In this document: in pieces, positions 1 through 6,692 of the stretch
How the letters are laid out: every line of letters starts with the position of its first letter
How positions within the stretch are numbered: position 1 is the first letter of the stretch
Assembly: GCA_964652825.1 (NCBI GenBank)
Contig: CAZZCU010000026.1
Coordinates: 1-31,260 of the forward strand
Direction of reading: 5' to 3'
From: CAZZCU01 sp964652825
GTDB taxonomy: Bacteria; Bdellovibrionota_B; Oligoflexia; Oligoflexales; CAZZCU01
DNA length: 31,260 nucleotides
Program-made: the position numbers and the translations under genes
The notes under the pieces: generated by a model
What the model saw: the letters and a program-made list of their open reading frames with translations, nothing else
Told to the model about the DNA's origin: nothing
Databases searched by the model: none

Positions 1-13
1 AGGCTCGGCAAAC

Positions 14-94
14 ATTGATACAGATTAAAGGGACACACGACTGAACCCGATCTTGAACAAGATCGGGTTCAGTCGTGTGTCCCTTTATTGATAC
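14..94. mobile_element. possible palindromic miniature element with 8-bp target duplication
   Basis: The octamer ATTGATAC occurs at 14-21 and again at 87-94, directly flanking the long palindrome. This is what an insertion with an 8-bp target-site duplication would leave. The insert would be 22-86, about 65 bp, with five extra bases (AGATT) on the left that are not part of the stem. No transposase is encoded. That it is mobile is inference from the direct repeats; a chance octamer or a fixed structural element is the alternative. Confidence 0.4.
26..87. repeat. perfect 30-bp inverted repeat with 2-nt loop
   Basis: Positions 26-55 are the exact reverse complement of 58-87, separated only by AA at 56-57. 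The outer part reads AAAGGGACACACGAC on the left arm. The right arm overlaps the TAA stop codon (85-87) of the leftward deoxyhypusine-synthase-like gene, so the folded transcript would place a very stable hairpin right at that gene's end. It lacks the U-run of a classical intrinsic terminator on either side. It may be a REP/MITE-like dispersed element; only one copy is seen in this window, so dispersal is not shown here. Confidence 0.85.
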
Positions 95-1104
95 TTATCG
101 ATCAGCGCATTTGCAGCCTGAGGAGCCGCTTTCGCTTCTAGCAGTGCGTTCAGCATTAAAGGGGCGACCACGGTTGCATCAGATTCGATGACAAACATCG
201 GCGTATTTTTTGTGAGTTTATCCCAGGTAATTTTCTCGTTCGGAGTTGCTCCGGAGTAAGAACCATAAGAAGTTGTGGAATCGGAGATCTGGCAGAAATA
301 AGCCCATGGTTTTACGGTTTCGTTAAGATCGTACTTAATGGAAGGCACGACGCAGATTGGGAAATCTCCGGCAATGCCGCCACCGATCTGGAAGAAGCCG
401 AGGCCAGCACCAGATGATAGCTCGCGATATTGATCATAGAAGTGTGCCATATACTCAATGCCAGACTTAACCGCAAGAGCGCTACACTCACCGGTCTTAA
501 CGTAACCAGCAAAGATATTGCCAAAGGTAGAGTCTTCGTAACCCGGTACTACGATCGGAAGATTAGCTTTCGCCGCGGCGAGCAGCCAGCATTCCTCTGG
601 AGACCCTTCATGTGCAGATGGTTCGAGTACTTGAATCAGTTTGTAAAAATATTCGTGCCAGAAGCGTCTGGTGTTTGTCTTTCCAGCCTCCATCCACATC
701 GGTACAATAATTTTTTCGACCGCGCGAAATGCTTCGTCTTCAGGAATACTGGTATCGGTCACTCGTCTCATGCGATTTTCGAGGATCTTCGTATCATCGT
801 CCTTGGTGAGATAACGATAATCTGGAAAATCTTTGTAACTGTGATGTGCGACTAATCGGAAGAGTGACTCTTCTAAATTGGCGCCGGTCACTGACAAGCC
901 GTGAATCAATCCAGCTCGAATAGCGGGAGATAACGTGATGCCGAGTTGAGCCGACGACATGGCACCAGCAATAGTCCAAAACATTTTCCCGCCCTGCTCA
1001 ATATGCCGCCAGTATGTGATGGTCGCGTCGCGCGTGGCACGGGCGTTGAAGTTTTTGTAGTTCTTTAGAATGAATTCAAGAATGGGCAAATTGTCATTTT
1101 TCAT
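85..1104 (-). CDS. deoxyhypusine synthase-like protein
   Basis: About 339 residues of the NAD-dependent deoxyhypusine synthase fold. The lysine that forms the enzyme-imine intermediate in eukaryotic enzymes corresponds to Lys296 here (motif TWDKL), preceded by the conserved SGATPNE stretch. The glycine-rich segment reads GGGIAGDFP, where eukaryotic enzymes have GGG followed by a Lys-His-His pair, so the His that assists catalysis there is absent. Bacteria have no eIF5A, so the substrate must differ; a polyamine reaction such as homospermidine formation is known for some relatives. An in-frame ATG at 1123-1125 has no ribosome site. The ATG at 1102-1104 has GAGG eight bases upstream and is preferred. 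The stop codon lies in the palindrome at 26-87, which may have trimmed the C-terminus. Family is confident, reaction is not. Confidence 0.85.
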   Translation of the reverse strand: MKNDNLPILEFILKNYKNFNARATRDATITYWRHIEQGGKMFWTIAGAMSSAQLGITLSPAIRAGLIHGLSVTGANLEESLFRLVAHHSYKDFPDYRYLTKDDDTKILENRMRRVTDTSIPEDEAFRAVEKIIVPMWMEAGKTNTRRFWHEYFYKLIQVLEPSAHEGSPEECWLLAAAKANLPIVVPGYEDSTFGNIFAGYVKTGECSALAVKSGIEYMAHFYDQYRELSSGAGLGFFQIGGGIAGDFPICVVPSIKYDLNETVKPWAYFCQISDSTTSYGSYSGATPNEKITWDKLTKNTPMFVIESDATVVAPLMLNALLEAKAAPQAANALIDKYQ

Positions 1105-1158
1105 ATGATCGACCTCGCAAGTCATCTAAATGTTGGTTTTAGTTTCAACGCCCGCTTG

Positions 1159-1797
1159 CTATGGGCGCTGTTTGGCCGAGCGCATGCGCTTGAGAAATTC
1201 CGAGAAACTCTGCCTGAGCGCCTGCGTAACTTCAGCGGCCTCGCCCAGATGCTCCAGGCATAACGCCGTCGCTTCGATCGTGGAGACCGCGGTTTTGCGC
1301 GGCTCACGGCGCATGTTTTTATACTGCGAGGGCGCCGGCGGTAGCATAATCATTCGATTTAAGCGGGTCAACCAGGCGTTGCGCCACCAAAGCGTCTTGG
1401 CCTGCTGCCAGTTGCCATCGAGCAGGACGATGCCGTCGAGGTTCTTGGGTGTGACTTTGGCGGCACCTTTGCCGAGCAAGACGTAGCTTTTGCCTTCGGG
1501 GATCAGTTTTAAATCTTTTTCCGCACCCAGGTACAAGACGGCCCAGCGGGAGGGTGTGACACTCTCGTCGCGCAAGGCGGCTTTAAGCGAACGCCAAGAC
1601 AAGCCGACGCGTAAGCTGGCGTGCTCCAGACTGAGTTGGGTCAGGGTCGCAGTACCGAGTGGCTTTTTGGCTTCCTGCGGGTGTTGTAGGATCAAAACGC
1701 GGATTCTGGTAGACTGGGGCGTCGCCAGATCACAGACGCAGAGGTCTTCTCGCTTATGGCATTGGGGGCATTTCGCAGGTGTGGATGCAGTGCTCAT
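1159..1797 (-). CDS. DTW domain protein, probable tRNA-uridine aminocarboxypropyltransferase (TapT-like)
   Basis: A 212-residue DTW-domain protein. Known members (E. coli TapT) transfer the 3-amino-3-carboxypropyl group of SAM to uridine-47 of tRNA, giving acp3U. Visible features are an N-terminal zinc-type cluster CPQCHKREDLCVC (residues 10-22), the HPQE motif at about 39-42 (family HPxE), and DGNW at 127-130, the variant of the family's D-T-W signature. Length matches the family. The ATG at 1795-1797 is chosen although no good ribosome site precedes it; an in-frame TTG at 1831-1833 would add 12 residues and also lacks one. The gene diverges from the SpoU methyltransferase at 1849 with about 50 bp between them. 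Confidence 0.85.
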   Translation of the reverse strand: MSTASTPAKCPQCHKREDLCVCDLATPQSTRIRVLILQHPQEAKKPLGTATLTQLSLEHASLRVGLSWRSLKAALRDESVTPSRWAVLYLGAEKDLKLIPEGKSYVLLGKGAAKVTPKNLDGIVLLDGNWQQAKTLWWRNAWLTRLNRMIMLPPAPSQYKNMRREPRKTAVSTIEATALCLEHLGEAAEVTQALRQSFSEFLKRMRSAKQRP

Positions 1798-1848
1798 AGG
1801 CGGCCAGTTTGTAGCAGCTTTTCTGGACAACAACTAGGGGAATAACAC

Positions 1849-2613
1849 TTGTCCGCTAAATTCATCGCCAGTGCCGCCAACGAAACATTCCGCGATCTCC
1901 AGGAGCTGCTTGGCGCCAAGGGGATCAAAAAACAGGGACGAGCACTATTGTCCGGCAACAAGCTGGTGCCGGAAATGCTGCGGGATCATGCGGATCAGGT
2001 GGAAGGTATCATTTATAACGATCCGGCATCGCCGGCGTTACCGGGCAGCGAGGCATTGTGGCGATTGGATCTGGCCAAGCCGCTGTTTCAGGAATTGGAT
2101 GTTGCCGGTACGCACGCGCCTATTTTGGTCGTGCGGGTACCGGCAATGACAAGCTGGGACGCCGCGCAACCACTGCCGCGCGGGTGTACCTTGTTTCTGC
2201 CGTTCCAAAATCCCGAGAATATCGGTGGCGTCATTCGCACCGCGGTTGGCTTGGGGGTGGCGCAGATTGTTTTGCTTGGCGAGGCGGCGCATCCGTTTTT
2301 GCCCAAGGCGAGTCGAGCGGCTGGCACCAGCTTATTTAAGATACCTATGTTCGTCGGACCTCGCATGGCTGAGTTGCGGGAAATTCCGGGGCAGGTCTGT
2401 GCTTTGGATATGCATGGTGTCGATGTGGCGCGCTACAAGTTCGCTGATAGAGTCGCGTTGCTTGCAGGCATTGAGGGCCAGGGTGTTCAGGCTTATGGCG
2501 GACGATTTGATGCGATTTCCATTCCCATGCGCGCTGGTGTTGAATCCTTGAACGCCGCAGCGGCCACGGCAATCGCGCTTTATGTGTGGCGGCAAAACTC
2601 GGGAATGTGCTAG
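1849..2613 (+). CDS. TrmH/SpoU family RNA 2'-O-methyltransferase
   Basis: A 254-residue SPOUT-class SAM-dependent ribose methyltransferase. The three SpoU motifs are in order in the C-terminal half: NPENIGGVIRTA at 121-132 (with the catalytic Asn/Arg pair), GIEGQGV at 207-213, and ISIPMRAGVESLNAAAA at 223-239, which forms the knot around SAM. The N-terminal 100 residues look like the substrate-binding subdomain of the family. The start is TTG, fixed by an excellent Shine-Dalgarno AGGGGA at 1836-1841, seven bases upstream. The target nucleotide cannot be named from sequence. It is distinct from the second SpoU enzyme of this window (23212-23988). Confidence 0.88.
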   Translation: MSAKFIASAANETFRDLQELLGAKGIKKQGRALLSGNKLVPEMLRDHADQVEGIIYNDPASPALPGSEALWRLDLAKPLFQELDVAGTHAPILVVRVPAMTSWDAAQPLPRGCTLFLPFQNPENIGGVIRTAVGLGVAQIVLLGEAAHPFLPKASRAAGTSLFKIPMFVGPRMAELREIPGQVCALDMHGVDVARYKFADRVALLAGIEGQGVQAYGGRFDAISIPMRAGVESLNAAAATAIALYVWRQNSGMC

Positions 2614-2683
2614 AAAGTTCGCTTCGTATCAAGTGTAAGTCGTTTTGATCAAGCATCTATTCCTGCACATCCGGAGTCACTTC

Positions 2684-4030
2684 ATGGCAGCAACTGCAGC
2701 GTCGCAAAAACCAAAGTATCCAGCTGGTATTCCCTACATCATCGGTAACGAAGCGGCTGAGCGTTTCAGTTACTACGGGATGCGTGCCATCCTCGCGATC
2801 TTCATGACTAAGTATCTGATGGATCAGGATGGTAATCTGGCGGTCATGGGCGAGGCGGAAGCGACGGCCTGGTTTCACACGTTTACGATGGCGAATTATT
2901 TCTTCCCGATTCTTGGCGCGATTCTTTCCGATGTTTTCTGGGGCAAATATAAAACCATTCTTTGGTTATCGATTGTTTATTGTTTTGGTCATTTGGCATT
3001 GGCGTTGGATGAAACACGGTTGGGCTTATCGATTGGTTTGACGCTGATCGCAATCGGTGCCGGCGGTATCAAACCATGTGTGTCCGCGCATGTCGGTGAT
3101 CAGTTCTCCAAATCGCAGAAATCCTTGATCGAGAAGATTTTTGGGATTTTTTATTTTTCGATCAACTTCGGTGCCTTTTTCTCTACGCTGCTGACTCCGA
3201 TACTCTTGGATAAGGTCGGACCAGCCGTCGCCTTTGGTGTTCCGGGTGCATTGATGCTGCTGGCGACAATTATTTTCCGTTTAGGACACGATAAATTCAC
3301 CATCATTAAGCCCGTGGGTTGGGCTGCTTATAAACGTGAGCTGCTGAGTCCCGCTGGTCGTAAAGCTCTCATGTCGTTGCCGGTGATTTATATCTTCGTG
3401 GCGATGTTCTGGGCGCTTTATGATCAAACCGGATCGTCTTGGGTGTTGCAGGCGGATCGCCTCAATCGGGTCATCGATCTTGGGTTTACGCGGTTTGAAA
3501 TTTTGCCGTCGCAGGTGCAGGCGATTAATCCGATCCTGGTGCTGATCTATATTCCTTTTTGTACCATGTTTTTTTATCCGTTGTTGGAGCGGCTCTTTAC
3601 TATGACGCCGCTGCGCAAGATCGGCGCCGGCTTTTTTCTTGCGGCAGGTTCGTTTGGGTTGGTTGCTTATACAGAAACATTATTGGCCACCGGTCAGCAG
3701 GTGAGCATCTTGTGGCAATTAGCCGCCTTTGCGATCATTACTTTCGCTGAAGTCATGGTTTCCATTACGGCGCTGGAGTTTTCCTATACCCAGGCACCCA
3801 ATAGCATGAAGTCATTCATCATGGGGATTTTCATGCTGTCGGTATCGCTGGGGAACGCCTTGACCGCTCTGATTAACTTTTTTATTCAGAATCCGGATGG
3901 TTCGTCGCGTCTGGCGGGTGCCGAATATTTTTGGATGTTTGCTGGCATGATGTTTATTACGGCGATTCTTTTCATTCCGGTCGCACGCCTGTATAAAGAA
4001 GAGTCGTATATCCAGGATGCACGTGGGTAG
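2684..4030 (+). CDS. POT-family proton-dependent oligopeptide transporter
   Basis: A 448-residue inner-membrane transporter of the major facilitator superfamily, POT/PTR branch. It imports di- and tripeptides with protons. The family signature ExxERFxYY is present near the N-terminus as EAAERFSYY, at the start of the first membrane helix, and about 12-14 hydrophobic segments follow. The start at ATG 2684 is chosen because GGAG lies at 2673-2676; an upstream in-frame TTG at 2645 would add 13 residues without a ribosome site. It is followed after only 6 bp by the AI-2E-type permease gene, so the two are probably co-transcribed. Substrate range is not visible. Confidence 0.92.
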   Translation: MAATAASQKPKYPAGIPYIIGNEAAERFSYYGMRAILAIFMTKYLMDQDGNLAVMGEAEATAWFHTFTMANYFFPILGAILSDVFWGKYKTILWLSIVYCFGHLALALDETRLGLSIGLTLIAIGAGGIKPCVSAHVGDQFSKSQKSLIEKIFGIFYFSINFGAFFSTLLTPILLDKVGPAVAFGVPGALMLLATIIFRLGHDKFTIIKPVGWAAYKRELLSPAGRKALMSLPVIYIFVAMFWALYDQTGSSWVLQADRLNRVIDLGFTRFEILPSQVQAINPILVLIYIPFCTMFFYPLLERLFTMTPLRKIGAGFFLAAGSFGLVAYTETLLATGQQVSILWQLAAFAIITFAEVMVSITALEFSYTQAPNSMKSFIMGIFMLSVSLGNALTALINFFIQNPDGSSRLAGAEYFWMFAGMMFITAILFIPVARLYKEESYIQDARG

Positions 4031-4036
4031 GTAATT

Positions 4037-5212
4037 TTGGAATTTTCGCAGCAGACGACGACTGATCTCAATAAAACGCCGCTACAGCCGCGGGTTGTTG
4101 CGGCGTTGGTCCTGCTCGGCCTGCTGATTTTCCTGACGCTGGTATTCCTGCGGATGGTGGAGCCGTTGATCATGCCGCTGTTATTGGCGGCGATCATGGC
4201 TTTGTTGTCTTATCCGTTGTTTGATCGAGTCATGGCTCGGGTTGGCAAACGCAATCATGTCTCGGCCGTCATAACTTCGTTGCTATTCATGTTATTGATT
4301 TTTGTGCCGGTGGTTTCCACCATTGCGCTGGCGTATCGTGAGCTGACGTATTGGGTGATGCAGATTGCCGGCGAGGGCGCGGCAACCCCTCAGGATTGGG
4401 GCGTGTGGGCGGAGACACGCATTGATGATTTGTTGGGGCCGATGACCCGTCAGATTGCCGATTACTTATCCATTGATCTGAAAACCGTCACAACTACTGT
4501 TGTCAAAGCCGCGACTGCCGTGGGGTTGGCGCTATATAATAAGACGGCCGATTTTTTGGGTAACCTGCCGCAAATGGTGTTGTCGCTGACGACCTTTGGC
4601 TTGGGTTACTATTTTTTCCTGGCGGATGGCAAAGCTATTCTCAAGCGCTGGGAAGGTATCACACCGCTTGATCCCAAACACGATCGCATGGTGCGCGAGG
4701 AATTTGTCAAAGTTTGTCGCGGTGTGGTCTGGGCAACTTTACTGGCGGCTGTCGCGCAGGCGTTTTTGGTTGTCGTGGGTTTATTGATTGTGTGTGCGAT
4801 TTCGTCGCTGGAGCTTGGTCGCTGGATTATTTTGTTGGGATTGGTATCGGTGATTTTTGCCATGGTGCCGTTTTTTGGCGCCACGGTGGTATGGGGTTCG
4901 GTGGTGATTTACCTCCTGCTGCAGCAGAGTATTGTCGCCGGGATTTTCCTACTGCTGTGGGGAGCTATCGTGATTTCGTCAGCGGACAATGTCGTTAAAG
5001 TCGTCGCGATTAAAGATTCGGCGGAGTTACATCCGTTGTTGGTATTTGTCTCGGTGTTTGGCGGTATGCAGATGATGGGTATGATGGGTATTTTTCTCGG
5101 ACCGGTGATTGGTGCGATTTTGTTGTCTGTGGCGCGGGTTCTGCGATTTGAGTTTGTCCGTCTCGGCTGGCGACGAGCTGATCCGGGCAATATTGTGGTG
5201 AACAATCCGTAG
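4037..5212 (+). CDS. AI-2E family transporter (PerM/YdiK/TqsA-like permease)
   Basis: A 391-residue inner-membrane protein of the AI-2E transporter family. It has two hydrophobic helices at about residues 20-60, another at 80-105, a soluble insertion at about 110-190, then a cluster of helices to residue 375. The typical family segment around GIFLGPVIGAILL is present near the end. Members export autoinducer-2 (TqsA) or have been linked to sodium/proton antiport, so the family name does not fix the substrate. The start is TTG at 4037 with TAGGT a few bases upstream, overlapping the stop of the peptide transporter gene, which supports one operon. Confidence 0.85.
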   Translation: MEFSQQTTTDLNKTPLQPRVVAALVLLGLLIFLTLVFLRMVEPLIMPLLLAAIMALLSYPLFDRVMARVGKRNHVSAVITSLLFMLLIFVPVVSTIALAYRELTYWVMQIAGEGAATPQDWGVWAETRIDDLLGPMTRQIADYLSIDLKTVTTTVVKAATAVGLALYNKTADFLGNLPQMVLSLTTFGLGYYFFLADGKAILKRWEGITPLDPKHDRMVREEFVKVCRGVVWATLLAAVAQAFLVVVGLLIVCAISSLELGRWIILLGLVSVIFAMVPFFGATVVWGSVVIYLLLQQSIVAGIFLLLWGAIVISSADNVVKVVAIKDSAELHPLLVFVSVFGGMQMMGMMGIFLGPVIGAILLSVARVLRFEFVRLGWRRADPGNIVVNNP

Positions 5213-5291
5213 ATAAATCAGTAACCCATTGAAAACAAAGAACAAATTACCAAAAATTAAAGTTTCTCCATAAAATCCCGACTGATATCTT

Positions 5292-5325
5292 AGGGATAGA
5301 TTTTATCCCTTGTTCAAAGGAACAA
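5292..5325 (+). promoter_or_regulatory. two adjoining small hairpins in the PilZ gene leader, second one holding the ribosome site
   Basis: AGGGATA (5292-5298) pairs with TATCCCT (5304-5310) around a 5-nt loop. Immediately after, TTGTTC (5310-5315) pairs with GAACAA (5320-5325) around AAAG. The likely Shine-Dalgarno AAGGA (5317-5321) of the GTG start at 5330 sits in the loop and 3' arm of the second hairpin. Pairing could lower translation of the PilZ gene. The stems are short (7 and 6 bp), so this is only suggestive. Confidence 0.35.
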
Positions 5326-5329
5326 GCCG

Positions 5330-5698
5330 GTGGATAGCTCAAGTCTCAAACAAAAACGAATGCATTTGCGCCAGTCCACCATTTCGGGGCCGTTGCCTGG
5401 CAAGCTTATCGAAGTCGAAGCAAATCGGGTGATTGATGCCTGGCCGTTGGATGTTTCGCCGCGTGGGTTGGGTATTTTGGTGAAGACGCCATTGAGCTCG
5501 GGCGCGCGTTTTATCTTTGAACTCTCCGATCGCAAGATCAGTCTGGAAGTTGTGAATTGCCAACCACATCTTGGTATTGATAACTTGTTTCGCGTCGGTT
5601 TGTTTGTCCGTGATCCTGATCAGAATTTACAAATGATTTTTGTTAAGCTTGGTCTGGTGGTAGCGGTTAACGATCAGGATATGTTCTCACGCCTTTAA
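5330..5698 (+). CDS. PilZ domain protein, cyclic-di-GMP binding
   Basis: A 122-residue stand-alone PilZ domain. Both halves of the c-di-GMP site are visible: RxxxR as RMHLR at residues 10-14, and DxSxxG as DVSPRG at about 42-47, followed by alternating beta-strands. It should act in the cytoplasm as a c-di-GMP receptor; its output partner is not evident. The start is GTG, with AAGGA at 5317-5321 about eight bases upstream. The 117-bp gap before it holds paired sequences (5292-5325) and no other gene. A small membrane-anchored gene follows 21 bp downstream, so the pair may be one unit. Confidence 0.88.
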   Translation: MDSSSLKQKRMHLRQSTISGPLPGKLIEVEANRVIDAWPLDVSPRGLGILVKTPLSSGARFIFELSDRKISLEVVNCQPHLGIDNLFRVGLFVRDPDQNLQMIFVKLGLVVAVNDQDMFSRL

Positions 5699-5719
5699 TA
5701 TTATTGTAGGTACTTGCTG

Positions 5720-6175
5720 GTGAAGCGTCTCAATTTGTGGATTTTTGTTGGTCTGTTTTTAGTAATTGGTTTGGCCCTGGTTCTGGCAATGAATATGGGC
5801 GAGAAGTCGCCGATTTTTGCGTCGGGAACGATTCAGATCAGTGATGACGTTGCACCGCATGCCAAGGCTATTAAAACTCTCTATTTGATTATTTATGATG
5901 CTGGCAGTGAAATGCCGATGCCTTACGGTGCGGTGCGCGAAATTCTTGCGGACGGCGCTACCGGTGAGATAGCTTTTTTGATCACGCAGGAAAAGTTGCA
6001 GGTTATGAATGAAGCTCGGCCACGGCCGCAGATGCTACGTATTAAAGCACGCCTTGATCTTGACGGTGTTGCGGGTATGGATCAGGTAGGTGATTTGGTG
6101 GGCGAGGTTGCGGGTGTGCCGTTTGGAGCAACAGATGTGCGCTTTGCCATCGATAAACGTATCGGCTCACATTGA
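5720..6175 (+). CDS. membrane-anchored protein resembling the C-terminal domain of CcmI/CycH
   Basis: About 151 residues. One N-terminal hydrophobic helix (about residues 6-24, LWIFVGLFLVIGLALVLA) is followed by a beta-rich domain. The domain starts SGTIQISDDVAP and continues with TLYLIIYDAG, MPMPYGAVRE and a final ARLDLDGVA part. This pattern (SGTI/V start, a hydrophobic strand, an MPxA-like turn, then the ARxxxxG strand) recalls the extracytoplasmic domain that ends CcmI/CycH of cytochrome c maturation. No TPR repeats or other ccm genes are present here, so a heme-lyase role is not supported. The GTG at 5720 is preferred over TTG at 5714 because GTAGG at 5706-5710 is at normal distance from it. 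Convergent with greB. Confidence 0.55.
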   Translation: MKRLNLWIFVGLFLVIGLALVLAMNMGEKSPIFASGTIQISDDVAPHAKAIKTLYLIIYDAGSEMPMPYGAVREILADGATGEIAFLITQEKLQVMNEARPRPQMLRIKARLDLDGVAGMDQVGDLVGEVAGVPFGATDVRFAIDKRIGSH

Positions 6176-6191
6176 GTCAAGTCTTTGGACT

Positions 6192-6680
6192 TTAGCGATA
6201 ATTGACTGACAAAATAGTTAACTCGACCATGCCATTCGGCGTTTGAATTTCGACGATGTCTTCCACTCTTTTATCGAGCAATGCTTTACCTACCGGTGAT
6301 TTCCAACTAATGCGCTGACTGGATGGGTCGGCTTCATCCTCGCCAACAATTTGATAGGTTTTGGTCTGGCCGGTTTCGGTTTGAACGGAGACGGTGGCGC
6401 CGAAAAGAATTTTGTCAGAGCGCTGCAGACTTGGATCGATAACTTTCGCGGCATCCATGCGTCGTTGCAGAAACTCCAGGCGTTTGTCGATTTCCCGCAA
6501 CTTTTTTTTGCCGTAGATGTACTCGGCATTTTCAGAGCGATCGCCCTGCAGTGCCGCCTGGTGAACTTCGTCGACGATTTTTGGTCGCTCGACGGTCCAG
6601 AGGCGTTGGGCTTCATCCGCAAGGCGTTTATAGCCTTGCGGTGTGATCAGATTGGTTTTTTCGTTGGTGTTTTTAGCCAC
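6192..6680 (-). CDS. greB: transcription elongation factor GreB
   Basis: A 162-residue Gre factor that enters the RNA polymerase secondary channel and stimulates cleavage of backtracked RNA. The N-terminal coiled coil carries GDRSENAEYIYGKKKLREID, the GreB-type tip with the acidic pair that coordinates magnesium. The C-terminal FKBP-like domain follows, ending with SPVGKALLDKR and a last beta-strand. GreA would have a different tip and no KKLREID run. The only start is GTG at 6678-6680, with no purine-rich ribosome site. The reading frame is the same as that of ettA, whose TAG stop lies four codons upstream, so coupled translation is likely. Confidence 0.93.
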   Translation of the reverse strand: MAKNTNEKTNLITPQGYKRLADEAQRLWTVERPKIVDEVHQAALQGDRSENAEYIYGKKKLREIDKRLEFLQRRMDAAKVIDPSLQRSDKILFGATVSVQTETGQTKTYQIVGEDEADPSSQRISWKSPVGKALLDKRVEDIVEIQTPNGMVELTILSVNYR

Positions 6681-6692
6681 AGCTGTGTGTTG

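Noticed and set aside
430..855. 141-residue rightward frame inside the deoxyhypusine-synthase-like gene
   Set aside because: Antisense to a conserved gene, no ribosome site, no family resemblance.
6179..6192. Small hairpin AAGTC/GACTT between convergent genes as a terminator
   Set aside because: Only 5 bp, low GC, overlaps the greB stop and lacks a U-run.
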